Notes: generated from the letters alone by a model not told the origin. A stretch of 64,000 bases of DNA from Tachypleus tridentatus (GCF_004210375.1 NC_134830.1:169391874-169455873), one strand, 5' to 3'; positions 53,480-64,000 are shown, counted from the first letter of the stretch. Numbers and translations are program-made.

Positions 53480-54960
53480 AATTTTGATCATATTAGCCAC
53501 TACTGCTCCACTATTATTGCATGTTAGACCCCCAGCATGGTTCGTGCGTTGCCAAACTTTGGTTTCAATATTGTTGAAGTGTTTCTTCACCCACGTTAAT
53601 TTTGATTGTACATTAGTCTTAAGGATTCTTTTAATGCATTCTGCAGAAGTTGACCCGGAAGGGTCAGATGCAAATTTGACTTTTCACCCCTCGACTGTTA
53701 TTTTAATTGAGACTTGCACTTTTTTTTCCTATTTATCCTTTTATTTTGAGGGGTATGTCCATGAATGTCGTCCTATGGCTGATGTAAGTGAAGCTCTGGA
53801 ATAGGGTGATTTTTTATTTGATTTCAGGTATTCTATTACTTGATTGTGTAGTATTTAGGCTTAAGAATAAGTGTGTAATGTGTAAAACAACAGGTATAAG
53901 GTGCTGTTTAGCTATTTTTGTTAAAAGTGTGAACCCGTCTATATTTTCATGGGCCTTCTGTGGTGTTGTATAAAATGTAAGAATGTATTTTTATTGCTCC
54001 ACAGATGGGATTTGTTTTAGTTTCAAGTATGGTTATTATTTATCTTTCCATGATTTGATTTTTGTTTTGTTGTACGTTTGAATTGTTAGGTTGTTTCTGG
54101 ATTGGTTTTGTTGGCTTTTAGTGGTTGTGATCGTGCTCCCTCTGTGCAAGCGTATGTTGTAGTCTGTACGAGTGTATTGTGTGTTACCGGTGTTAATAAT
54201 ATTGGTGTTTTTTTGTTAGTCTTTATTTCCGAATGGTATGTATGTGTTTAGTTTGCTTTTAATTATCTAGTACGTTGTAGATTTTAGTTTTGATGTCCAT
54301 ATATTTAGAATATCTTTTATAATAAGTTAGCTGTGTGTTGCTGATGGTAGTTACAGCAAAGAGGGTTACTGTGATGTTTCGGACGTTCTCAGTTGTGGTT
54401 CACATCACACACAACGTAGGACAGATTTATACGCTGCAGGAACGAGTTAGTATCTTTAACATGTAACACTGTGTTAAAACCAGGGCTTGTGTTTTCGCTT
54501 TTGCTACCGAAATCTGAGATACTACGGGTATTATATGATACTTTGATCATGTTGATTGGTGTGTTGTTGTTTTTTTGTCGTTGTTTTACTTCAAATAATG
54601 TGTTCCATTTTTGCGTATGTTCTTTTCGCAGTTTCTCATCATCGATGATTAGACCTGGTAGGATTGGGTGCACGTGACCTTTCCATCCCCTCTGGTAGAT
54701 GGTTGCTGTTTCATAAGATTACAAATTTAAATTCTGCATGAGAACCAGAATATCCCACGCTTAACCTGACCATTTTCAGGACAATGCCCATGTAGGTACT
54801 TACATTTATACACTTGTAAGTAAATACATTTTATCTTTATTCGGCGTTACGAAGTTTGCATCTGGCGAATAGTTTTGTGTATGTGCCGTATATTGGGATT
54901 TCAATGAATTGGTAAGGAGTATTTATGAGTTTCGAGCCATTCTCCGCCTATTGTTACTAA
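53480..54960 (-). other. A/C-rich decayed coding-like block, possibly a retroelement
   Basis: The minus strand is strikingly A/C-rich, like the sense strand of the Penelope copies. One open block at 54389-54720 reads TATIYQRGWKGHVHPILPG, then LIIDDEKLRKEHTQKWNTLF and SYNTRSISDFGSKSE. Downstream only short open pieces separated by stops remain. I cannot name a family. Confidence 0.3.
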
Positions 54961-55519
54961 GTGATGGGTCAACAATGTTTTATTATTATTATTATTTCGT
55001 CAGTACCTCTCACGTTGTCAACGAAATTACATTACGTTACAGTCTCGGTGAAGTGGTTAAGCCGTAAACAGTATCTTATAGCATACACACAAGCAACTGT
55101 TTATAACATTAATAAATGTTGTTGCAGGTCCCGTGCTGACACTGGAACTACGTTCTCCATCGTCGATTTACTTAATTTATTGGCCGTGATTACACATTGT
55201 GACTTGATATCGTATCTTGCGCTGTAACAGCTTTGGGAAAAGACGAAAATTTCAATTTTAGATCACCCAACTTAAAAACCTTCACCAGACACTTCACTGT
55301 GTAAATACGTCGGCTCCCAATACCGTATTAAGTAAAGCCACAAAAGTTCGTACGACCTGTATTAAATATATTTTACAAACCAGTGATCAAATAAGGTTGC
55401 TGAAATTCCAGTTTCTTCACGTTTCCAATGTAAACAGCCATTGATTTCGAGGTATGGTTGGTAGCTTGTGAACTTTCAACTCGTGAGGCTTTATTAATTT
55501 AAAATCCTTTATTATATTT

Positions 55520-55848
55520 TGATTGATGTCAGGAGGCACGCCCATCTTCATAGATTGATGTCAGGAGGCACGCCCATCTTCATAGATTTGATGTCAGGAG
55601 ACACGCCCATCTTCATAGATTGATGTCAGGAGGTACGCCCATCTTCATAGATTTGATGTCAGGAGGTACGCCCATCTTCATAGATTTGATGTCAGGAGAC
55701 ACGCCCATCTTCATAGATTTGATGTCAGGAGACACGCCCATCTTCATAGATTGTCGTCAGGAGGCACGCCCATCTTCATAGATTGTCGTCAGGAGGCACG
55801 CCCATCTTCATAGATTGATGTCAGGATGCACGCCCATCTTCATAGACA
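55520..55848. repeat. 32/33-bp minisatellite, about ten copies
   Basis: Unit gatgtcaggaggcacgccca followed by tcttcatagatt; 32 and 33 bp variants alternate, and a gtcgtcagg variant occurs twice. Confidence 0.9.
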
Positions 55849-56117
55849 TTATTTTTTGAGGGATTAGAAGTTTCTCTTTCTTAATCATAACATCTACTTT
55901 GAGGTTGTTTTTTCGAACTGACCTGCTGTGCAAAGTTTTCGTTTCATCGAGGGGGTTTAAGTTATTGTATTATTTGGATCTATATCTCGCTCTAGCAATC
56001 TTTTTTCCTTTTCCTTCTAAAAAGTACTGTGACATTTTCCTTCAGTCATCAGTCATCCTGGCAAAATGTCGAATAGTCAATTATTCGACGTGAAACAAAT
56101 ACATAGTTACATGGCAC

Positions 56118-56350
56118 CATTCCTTGCACTTTTGAGTGCCTTAACCACCTGATCATGCCGGTCCCCTCTATTAACAGAAAAAACCAAAACTTTACACTAT
56201 TGTAAAGCCTATAGAGGTATAGGGCTAATCACAGTCACACGATAGCCTTTAATTCTTATTCTCCTATTCCCTCTAATCTTATACTCCTAAATTAGGGACG
56301 GCAAGCGCAGATAGCCCTCGTATAGCTTTGTGCGAAATTCAAAACAAACT
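56118..56350. repeat. Two SINE-A remnants in opposite orientation
   Basis: A minus head (gccttaaccacctgatcatg ccgg) at 56140-56165 and a plus tail (attagggacggcaagcgcag, ttgtgcgaaattcaaaac) at 56245-56347. Confidence 0.6.
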
Positions 56351-56794
56351 AATCTGCGAATAGCGAGAACGTGTAACATAAGAAAACTCATCGGGCAAGA
56401 GTTTATGAAATATAACATAACTAGATCAGCTGAATTAGCAGTTAATTTAAAAATCACAATTCCTGAGAAAGCACTATGTAAATTATATAAGTTATAATAA
56501 AGTTTTTTGATGGGTATGAAAACTAAATATCGCTCTTGTTGCCAGTGTGTGTGGATTAGTTTAAGTCGAAATAAAATCACTTTCGATAATCATTTGTATA
56601 AGTGATGTACACGCGCTTCAAATTATTTCGTTTAAATTTGTTTTTAAAGTACATAGCTGCAAGTCTCATGGTATATGAAATCATTTCAAAAACATAGTGC
56701 CAATTATGTTCAAAGAAACACACGTACACTGTGTCGTAGCAGTTTAACTAGTGAACATCGTAGTGGTCATTCGTCTCTGTAAACAGGTTCTTGA

Positions 56795-57510
56795 ATAAAT
56801 TAAAATGTCATTTCCTGTAAACATTTTCTCCAATCTTTTGTATAGTTAAATGTCATTTCTTTATAAGCAGTTTCTGCAGCCTTTTGTATTGTTAAAATCT
56901 CATTTCTTTATGAACAGTTTCTCCAATCTTTTGTATTGTTAAATGTCATTTCTTTATAAGCAGTTTCTGCAGCCTTTTGTATTGTTAAAATCTCATTTCT
57001 TTATGAACAGTTTCTCCAATCTTTTGTATTGTTAAATGTCATTTCTTTATAAGCAGTTTCTGCAGCCTTTTGTATTGTTAAAATCTCATTTCTTTATGAA
57101 CAGTTTCTCCAATCTTTTGTATTGTTAAAAAGTCATTTTCATAGCAAGCACTTTCTCCAGTCTTTTGTATTGTTAAATGTCATTTCTTTTTAAGCAATTT
57201 CTGCAGTCTTTTGTATTATTAAAATGTCATTTTTATTGCAAGCACTTTCTCCAGTTTTTTTGTATTATTAAAGTATTATAATTTTTTATGAACAGTTTTA
57301 CCAGTCTTTTGTATTGTTAAGTTTCATTTCTTTATAAGCAGTTTCTGAAACTATTTGTATTGTTAAAATATCATTTCTTTATGAACAGTTTCTCCAGTCT
57401 TTTTATTGTTAAAATGTAATTTCTCTGTAAGTAACTTCTCCAGTTATGCGTGTGTGTTGTTAAAATGTTATGTAAGCAGTTTATCCATACTCGTGTACTG
57501 TTAAAATATT
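56795..57510. repeat. 46-bp minisatellite with 93-bp higher-order unit
   Basis: Two versions alternate: attgttaaatgtcatttctt, tataagcagtttctgcagcc, ttttgt (46 bp), and attgttaaaatctcatttct, ttatgaacagtttctccaat, cttttgt (47 bp). The pair repeats nearly perfectly three times at about 56850-57125, then units drift. About 15 units in all. Confidence 0.9.
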
Positions 57511-58073
57511 ATGCTAAACCAAAACTAATACGAAAGAATTAAATAAATTCGTCTCCATACAATAAAAACAGTGAGTTGTTATATTATTTTAAGATACCCA
57601 AAGTTACGCATAACCTAAGAAAATAAACTAAGTTTTATCAAAACAAAATATTTATTTTCACTGGAAATTAACTTACGCGTAGAAGACAAGCAAAACACAC
57701 TTGACATACATCAATACCCTGGAGTACGGCTATTTTACGACAGTGAACGTACATATCAAGTTTGTTTTGTTTTCGTAATTAAGCTCGAGAAATGCTAATC
57801 TTCGTACCTAGTCATTATCGTTTCCGTAAAGTATTGCTTCAGTTTTACAAGTGAAGTAATCTGTGAGTGGAACAATCTGGTTTCGGTAGGTAAACTATCA
57901 GTTACGAAAATAAGCATACTTCTCAAAACACGTGAAGGTTGAGACTAAATGGGAAACACACAATAAAAGTGTAGTAGCGTGATTTTCAAATACTACAATT
58001 TCTTCAGTTATTGCTGTGAGCATAAAATCAGAAATTATTTTGAAGAAAGACCGAAAACTTTCGGAAACATAAT

Positions 58074-58098
58074 GTATGTATATATATATATATATATA
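58074..58098. repeat. (TA)n microsatellite
   Basis: About twelve TA units. Confidence 0.75.
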
Positions 58099-58544
58099 AC
58101 AACTGTTATGGCTGAACGTCTTTCCTAAGGTGCTGAAGTTGCTTCCTCAGCTCAAAAAAAAAACACGAAACATTCACACCATGACAATTGATGCTGTAAC
58201 AAATAATCTTCCAACTAATACCATGTTTATTTTCTCTGTATTGAGCGAAACGCGTCGTCGTCAGCATTGGTTATGACGGACATAGTTCGGTTGAAATACT
58301 ATTATTTACGCTTCTTGAAATTCCTGGAAATAATTGAATAGAGGATATTGTGTTAAGAAAATTTAATATGGCATAAATATCAATGTCTTATGACACAAGG
58401 GGAACTTTCGTTAAATATTGTATCAATACATTAAAAAAAAATGTCGAAAGCCCATGGAAGCAGAACCAAAATTTTATCATCTTGTGATAATTTTAACAAT
58501 CCTGCGGTGATCAGAAAATAAAGCGATCAATAATGGTGTAGTGG

Positions 58545-58800
58545 ACATGACAATGGAAACACAGTTTTGAACACCTCGTTATAACACTAGAAAGATGTTG
58601 AAAAATTTCAACACCTCGTGAAAAAAGGTACAATGTGATTAAAACAATGTTTCAACACCACGTGATAACACTAACAAAGTGATGAATACATTTTCCAATA
58701 CCTTGTGATGACACCAACAAAATAATGAAACATTTTACAACACCTTGTGATAACACTAACAAAGTGATAAAGACTTCTTTCAACAACTTATAATGATAAC
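58545..58800. repeat. About 48-bp tandem repeat, five imperfect copies
   Basis: caacacc(a/t)cgtgataacac, taacaaagtgatgaaaac, attt. Copies are diverged. Confidence 0.7.
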
Positions 58801-58809
58801 CTCGTTGTA

Positions 58810-59175
58810 TTTGTTTGTTTGGAATTAAGTACAAAGCTATTGAAACTCGGTTTATAGCGGTGTTTGTTTGTTTGTATTGGAATTTCGCACAAAGCTACTC
58901 GAGGGCTATCTGTGCTAGCCGTCCCTAATTTAGCAGTGTAAGACTAGAGGGAAGGCAACTAGTCATCACCACCCACCGCCAACTCTTGGGCTACTCTTTT
59001 ACCAACGAATAGTGGGATTGACCGTCACATTATAGTGCCCCCACCGCTGGGAGGGCGAGCATGTTTGGCGCGATGCGGATGCGAACCCGCGACCCTCAGA
59101 TTACGAGTCGCACGCCTTAACGCGCTTGGCCATGTCGGGCCGGCGGTGTGAGTTCATATACATTGGGGAGCGGGG
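58810..59175 (-). repeat. SINE-C interrupted by SINE-A
   Basis: ggaattaagtacaaagctat and aactcggtttatagcggtg on the left, then gcggtgtgagttcatataca on the right, form one SINE-C split by the SINE-A at 58861-59143. The repeated gcggtgt at the edges is the target duplication. Confidence 0.65.
58861..59143 (-). repeat. SINE-A nested in SINE-C
   Basis: Full minus copy, aatttcgcacaaagctactc to ggccatgtcgggcc. Confidence 0.9.
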
Positions 59176-59654
59176 GGCAACCTCGTTGTAAAAACAGAAC
59201 AATGTAACCCTAATTTTGAATATAACACAAAGAAATGTTATGAAGCCACAATACTGAACACCTTTTGATATCGTATAAAGTACTTTCCCACAACAGACTG
59301 GATACAGTGAATGGCAAGATACATTCGAACAGCGACATCTGCCTTTATTGTTATTATTTTTTTCTCCACGTGTGATGCCTTTAGGTAGAAATTAAGTCTC
59401 ATAGTCAATGCATCTCTACCGTTGTTTTGGGTCCAATTTTGATAGACACCACTTTAAGTCAGGATACCTCCAACTGTACAATATTAATATGGTAGCGATT
59501 ATAAAAGCGAAATTGGTGAGTTAAACTACAAGAAAAGGCAAGAAATATGTGCATGTCTCATAGTTGTGTCTAACTTCTTATGTTATAAGAAATATCTCAT
59601 ATTTTTATTAGTGTATAAAGCATAATACACTGGCAGGAGTTTAAAATCTGTTTG

Positions 59655-59935
59655 TTCTGTTAATTAAATTTCGGACAAAGTTAGCTCCTAAAAATTATCT
59701 GTATTAGCTGTCCTTTATTTAGGAGTGCTAGTCTAAAGAGCAGGTTGCCTGTCAACACCAATCACCATCAAATCTTGAACTACTCTGCTTTAATAGTGGG
59801 CTTGACCATCACATTATAAAACCCTCCCTTCCCACGTCTGAAAAAATGAGTATACGTGATGATGGGATTCCATTACAAAGAATCGAACCCCGAATTTTAA
59901 AGTTCTAAGTTCGTAAGATTATTAATGATCCACTG
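59655..59935 (-). repeat. SINE-A, decayed
   Basis: atttcggacaaagttagctc, gtattagctgtcctttattt, ggcttgaccatcacattata. Confidence 0.6.
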
Positions 59936-60204
59936 GAAGGATATTCTAGAATCTCGTGTGAAAAGTAGTTTACGTGTGTATTACCTTAAGAAATGTAAGA
60001 ATTTAAAATTATAAATCAAAGCGAATCCTACGACTCAAATTTTAATCCAAATGGAACTGTATTTAATAAAGATATCTCAACAATCAGAAAAGTCCAGGGA
60101 ATATTGAAGGGCCAGTGGCTCATTGACTAAGAAGAGTATGTTAAGGGAGGTTATGTGGATTTTGGTGCATTATAGTGCACAGAGTAATATTGTTTTATTT
60201 TGTC

Positions 60205-60258
60205 TTTTGAATTTCGCGCAAAGCTGCACGAGGGCTATCTGCGCTAGCCGTCCCTAAT
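60205..60258 (-). repeat. SINE-A, 3' fragment
   Basis: gaatttcgcgcaaagctgca to cgtccctaatta; cut off after about 55 bp. Confidence 0.7.
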
Positions 60259-60439
60259 TACACTCTTTTATGATTTATGTTATGTATAACATGTATAAAG
60301 CTGGCATTTTTTCGCATTTTATTTGTATAACACAATTAATTGGAGAGACTTAATATTTATTGTTTCCGATAGCGAAATAAATGAAGGCTTCCAGATAATT
60401 ACGGTGTATATTAAGAATGGTGAAAGTATTCGTTGTTGT

Positions 60440-60714
60440 TGTTGTTTTTTTTGAATTGCGCCCAAAGCTACACGAGGACTATCTGCGCTAGCCGTCCCTA
60501 ATTTAACAGTGTAAGACAAGAGGGAAGGCAGCTAGTCATCACCACCCACCGCCAACTCTCGGGCTACTCTTTTACCAACGAATAGTGAAATTTACCGTCA
60601 CGTTATAATGCCCCCACGGCTGAAAAGTCGAGCATGTTTGATGCGACCGGGATTCAAACCCGCGATCCTCAGATTACGAGTCGAACGCCTTAACCCACTT
60701 AATCATGCTGGGCC
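60440..60714 (-). repeat. SINE-A with target duplication
   Basis: tattcgttgtt on the left (about 60428-60438) and tgttcgttgtt on the right (about 60719-60729) flank a full minus copy. Confidence 0.85.
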
Positions 60715-61119
60715 GAGTGTTCGTTGTTTCGTAACTGTGCTCAACCTCCAATCACATAATTAGACATGGACGCCCATCCGTACCGACGTTTTATTTCATT
60801 TTACTAGCCCATTTTTAGAAATGTTGATAATTGGCATAAGAGCACTCCGCAGTTCGGGTACTTTTATTTGGCGCTCTGCGAGAGTGAAGTCAAATCCCAA
60901 TAATAGGTTAAAAAATGGAAGCCTAGAAGCATCTCTTTTGTCTATTAGTTCAAAATTAAGAACGATTTAAGGTAAATAGCTCTTGTATAGTTTCGCGCGA
61001 AAATTCTGATCAGAGAAAGTTATAGTTTCTCGGAATGAGTCAGACAAGGTGTTGGTATTACTAAAGGTATAATTTTTCGGGCTGCTGTTCTTGCCTTTAT
61101 CATATGTACTCTTATTTTA

Positions 61120-61146
61120 ACAATGTTTCCCCAGTGTCTTCGTCAG
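61120..61146 (-). ncRNA. Hammerhead-like core, left arm
   Basis: Minus strand: CTGACGA (61140-61146), AGACACTGGG, GAAAC (61125-61129), ATTGTT. Order and spacing fit a minimal hammerhead; stem II is weak. Confidence 0.4.
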
Positions 61147-61344
61147 GTGTTATATCAGACATTTTTTTATGCGTGACATCCAGAAAGATTTCGGTGGAGT
61201 TATCAAGATTCGATTCCCGAATCTGTAGTTAGAGTGCTCGTGTTTGGGATCACAGGCTCGGCGGTTCGAATCCTGGTAATTTCACTAAAAGCTTTCTAAT
61301 TTTGCCGCATAACAAAATGTCTGATAAAACAACTGAAGATTAGT

Positions 61345-61591
61345 TTCCTTGTTTTTAAATTTCGCGTGAAGCTACACGAGGGCTATTTGTGCTAGCCGTC
61401 CCTAATTTAAAAGAGTAAGACCTAAAGGGAAGGCAACTAGTCCATCACCAATCACCGTCAACTCTGGGCTACTCTTTTACCAATGATACATTTTAACCCC
61501 CGACGGCTGAAAGGGCGAGCGTGTTTGGTATGACGGGGATTCCAATCCGCAACGCTCAGTTTGCGAGTCGAATGCCCTAACCACCTGGCCA
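61345..61591 (-). repeat. SINE-A inside the palindromic unit
   Basis: Minus copy from aaatttcgcgtgaagctaca to ccctaaccacctggccat, with small deletions in the body. Confidence 0.8.
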
Positions 61592-61599
61592 TAAAACAC

Positions 61600-61640
61600 C
61601 TGATGAAGATCGGAGACTTCACTGGTGAAAACGTTGTGAA
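61600..61640 (+). ncRNA. Hammerhead-like core, right arm
   Basis: CTGATGA (61600-61606), a longer stem II region, then GTGAAAACGTTGTG. GAAAAC carries one extra A compared with GAAAC. Confidence 0.4.
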
Positions 61641-61899
61641 AATAACAGTACACATAATAAAGATAAGAACAATAGTGCGAAAAAAATAATACCTTTGGTA
61701 AAACAAAGTATTCTTTAGTTTTACAAGACTGTGCTCAATTATTTAACTGACACAATATATGATGGCTCTTTCCAAACGTTAAGAAGCAATGACCTGTAGC
61801 TTATGATTCTGTAATCCTAAAAACTGGCAAAAAATAGTTTTTGAAATCAAATTATAAATTACTGTTTTATGTGTTATGCCTCAAAATTGCCATACACCC

Positions 61900-62015
61900 T
61901 CTTCGATGGCACAATAGTAGTTTGCGGACTCATACCGCAAGAAACCGGGTTTCGATATCCATGGTGGGCAGAGCACAAATAGCCTATTGTGAAACTTTAT
62001 GCATACCTACTGACA
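61900..62015 (+). repeat. SINE-C, full length
   Basis: cttcgatggcacaatagtag head, gaaaccgggtttcgatatcc, atggtgggcagagcacaaat. Confidence 0.7.
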
Positions 62016-62105
62016 AACAAAGACTCGGAATTAAAATATTATAAACTATTTTTTGATTTTTAATTATACGATACCATTCACTCTCTTACCCTGATCGTAC
62101 CTTAC

Positions 62106-62359
62106 CTGTGATCTTTTCCACTGCAGTGTCCCTCTTCAACAGATTACCAAGTTCCGCAATTTTGTTATTTGTATTTAGAGTATGAATGTCAATGGACACA
62201 ATCAACAGATTGATTAAAATCGAGGATTTCTACAAAAATATTCACAATTTCTTTAATCACCCTGATGGCTGTTTTCACTGATAAACAAATATCCTTACCG
62301 TTACCAACGAAACTACGACCAAGACTTTTCTCTCTTTTTTCTTCTGATTCACTGATTAA
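62106..62359 (-). pseudogene. Frameshifted coding exon, family not assigned
   Basis: On the minus strand, after an ag at 62361-62360, an open frame reads LISESEEKREKSLGRSFVG, then NGKDICLSVKTAIRVIKEIV and NIFVEILDFNQSVD. It breaks near 62190 and continues in the next frame as IVSIDIHTLNTNNKIAELGN, then LLKRDTAVEKIT, up to the consensus donor ACAG|GTAAGG at 62106/62105. The composition is that of a helical protein. One missing or extra base is the only lesion seen, so it may be a pseudogene or a sequence error in a real exon. I recognise no family with confidence. Confidence 0.4.
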
Positions 62360-62944
62360 CTTTTAGTATAGTTTGAATATTATTTATTTCATGGTGAGGT
62401 TTAGATTAACGACGTGTCTAAACGCAGATATTTGTTAAGCTGGATAGAACAGCGACAATAATTCAGCACACGAAAATCTGATCTCCGCGAGCAAAAACAA
62501 AGAATGACTCGTCGCACGAAGGAAAAAGTAACTAGTGTAGTGGATACCGCTGACTTGGCTAATTTCCAACTGTTGTTTTTTCTCCGTATACTGCTTTTGT
62601 AAATTCGTGGCCTCTGCTGGTCTTGACTCAGTAAAAACCTTTCATAGCGTAAAACATTAAATAATCATTAATCTTATTAACAGAAAATCACATTTCAAGA
62701 CAACCTCTTGAATAATCAACACCACATTATTCGAATTTCGAAAGTTACGACCAAATAACCAACGCACTCAATCTAACGACTTTCTACGGATATCTAATAT
62801 TCATATCTTAACTGAAATAAGCTTTCTATGCTTACTTTAAAATCGGTTTGCTTTTTTGTTGTAACTGTCTTTTTTGTTTTGTTTTTTCAGAATACTGAAA
62901 AAAATTTAAACTCGAAAACCATAAACAATTTAAATAACTTTACA

Positions 62945-63072
62945 GAAGATTTGTTTAACCACCAAACACAGGGACGTATCTAATTAATGTTTAGATAACA
63001 TTTATTTAACCACCAAACCCAGGGACGTATCTAATTAATACTAAGAGAACATTCATTTAACCACCAAACTCA
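62945..63072. repeat. About 51-bp tandem repeat, 2.5 copies
   Basis: tttaaccaccaaacacaggg, acgtatctaattaat, then a variable ta-rich spacer. It abuts the hAT end. Confidence 0.7.
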
Positions 63073-63321
63073 GCAGTGGCGGCGCCAGGATATTTTCGTT
63101 GGGGGGGGGGACCGAGGTAAACTGTGGAGAGACTTTTCAAAATGCCATCAATATGAAGTATAGATGGTAAATTATAATAATGTAACTGCCAAGGTACATT
63201 TCAGAAAGGTGTGATATTTTGAACTGCGTTTTCAATGCAGTTGTCATTGGAAACTCATACTCTAGTTAATAATTCACTATTACAAATTAGAAATAATCTG
63301 TTTATGAATGTGTTTGTGTGT

Positions 63322-63411
63322 TTGTGTTTTTCTAATAGCAAAGCCACATCGGGCTATCTGCTCAGCCCACCGAGGGGAATCGAACCCCTGATTTTAGCGT
63401 TGTAAATCCGC
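63322..63411 (-). repeat. SINE-B inside the hAT element
   Basis: agcaaagccacatcgggcta, cagcccaccgaggggaatcg, aacccctgattttagcg. Confidence 0.75.
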
Positions 63412-63658
63412 TGTTTATGAAAATAAGCGTATATGTAAAAGAGGAAGCTCACCTAAATTCCACCCAAGATAATACATAATAATAAAGAAAATCAAGATTA
63501 GCTTAGATTGAACATTTGATATACCATTAAGAGTAAAGCTACAAATCAAAAGAAATATAACATAAAGACGCAGTTTACATAGCAGAAACGAATTATCCCA
63601 TGTGAAGTTAATACACTCTGAGGAAAAGTAAGGTCACTATCAAACTAACTATCTTTCA

Positions 63659-64000
63659 TCATGTTGTGTTTATAGTCAATATTACTTCAAAACAATGTGC
63701 CTGGTTCTGGTGATTGGCAGCAAACGTGTCTATAACAGTATCAATATCGAGTTGTTTTGCCCTCCTGGAGTTTACTGATATGATAGCAAGGTTTCTGGTG
63801 CGGTTGTTACTACTGCTGTTGTGCAAGTACGTCTTGAGAAGCTTCAGACATGAAAAACTTCTCTCACAGACAGCAAAAGTGACAGGCAGGGTCACAGCGA
63901 TACATACAAGTTTGTGGAAATCCATGAAGGCATCCTTGTATGGCTCCAGCATGGTTGCAAGCTCCAATGGTGTGGATACTTCCTGCCCCTTGTCTTTCTT
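63659..64000 (-). CDS. hAT-family transposase C-terminus (ZMYM1-like), partial
   Basis: The frame is open to the window edge (the reading continues above 63967 through KGQEVSTPLELATMLEP) and ends at 63659. It carries the hAT dimerisation block: LVCIAVTLPVTFAVCERSFS, then LKLLKTYLHNSS, RTRNLAIISVNS and RRAKQLDIDTVIDTFA. This matches the LPVTVAxAERSFSKLKLIKxYLR ... LSxLSIxxxxAxxLD order of TTF-type/ZMYM1-like hAT proteins. The block forms the dimer and part of the catalytic RNase H-like fold (the ERSFS Glu). It is intact in the part seen. Confidence 0.8.
   Translation of the reverse strand, partial: KKDKGQEVSTPLELATMLEPYKDAFMDFHKLVCIAVTLPVTFAVCERSFSCLKLLKTYLHNSSSNNRTRNLAIISVNSRRAKQLDIDTVIDTFAANHQNQAHCFEVILTINTT

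Larger units (their letters stand above)
61064..61699. mobile_element. Palindromic Penelope-type terminal pair with SINE insertion
   Basis: The left arm (61064-61175) matches, inverted, the right arm (61296-61350 plus 61592-61699): aaaggtataat, gttcttgcctttatcatatg, caggtgttatatcagacatt. A SINE-A (61345-61591) splits the right arm, with ataaaacaactgaagat before and ataaaacacctgatgaagat after it. Each arm carries a hammerhead-like core. The 120-bp spacer holds a tRNA-like piece with a GGTTCGAATCC B-box. Confidence 0.6.
63074..64000 (-). mobile_element. hAT transposon, 3' part (runs off the window)
   Basis: cagtggcggcgccaggatat at 63074 looks like a hAT terminal inverted repeat (CAGNGGCG type), preceded by the possible 8-bp duplication aaactcag (63066-63073). 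About 580 bp of non-coding DNA, with a nested SINE-B, separate it from the stop of the transposase at 63659. The other end lies beyond 64000. Confidence 0.65.

Noticed and set aside
61215-61285. Stand-alone tRNA gene with GGTTCGAATCC
   Set aside because: No complete cloverleaf could be drawn by eye; it lies between inverted Penelope-type arms and is treated as spacer.

Overview
This is a eukaryotic, AT-rich, intron- and repeat-dominated stretch of animal DNA. Short exons with GT/AG boundaries sit in introns of 1-7 kb. At least three families of tRNA-derived SINEs are scattered across the window, together with Penelope-like elements, mariner, hAT and LINE pieces, and many minisatellites. From memory, the dominant SINE (tRNA-Thr-like head with a CTCGTAAT anticodon loop, tail ending in GCGAAATTCAAAAACAAAC) looks like the family that fills horseshoe crab (Xiphosura) genomes. 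I therefore suggest a chelicerate, probably a horseshoe crab; this is inference and no search was run.

Genes. (1) 4115-4597, minus strand: a THAP-domain zinc-finger protein. (2) 13930-28683, plus strand: four exons that splice in phase into a 149-residue protein matching RPS19BP1/AROS, the SIRT1 activator and RPS19-binding protein, at both ends. (3) 30278-45678, minus strand: five exons that splice in phase into a four-EF-hand calmodulin-like protein resembling Drosophila CG11638; its 5' exon(s) were not identified. Genes 2 and 3 are convergent, with about 1.6 kb between their stop codons. (4) The right edge carries the end of a hAT element with a ZMYM1-like transposase, running off the window.

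Layout. 1-13.9 kb: THAP gene, a solo Penelope-type inverted unit, one decayed Penelope copy, SINEs. 13.9-28.7 kb: the RPS19BP1 gene. Its intron 1 holds a SINE B+A composite, a full-length dead mariner, and a decayed ORF split by a TA-flanked MITE. Its intron 2 holds a 1.6 kb retroposon with only an ORF1-like gene (12-bp target duplication) and a 3.3 kb head-to-head Penelope insertion (14-bp target duplication). 28.7-45.7 kb: the calmodulin-like gene, with a deleted mariner, a 47-bp satellite and many SINEs in its introns. 45.7-64 kb: no confident host exon; minisatellites of 37, 39, 32, 46 and 48 bp, nested SINEs, an inverted hammerhead-like unit, an unassigned frameshifted coding block and the hAT element.

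The most unusual material is in the retroelements: the ORF1-only retroposon, the palindromic Penelope insertion, and several hammerhead-ribozyme-like cores (CTGANGA...GAAAC) carried by Penelope-type terminal units.
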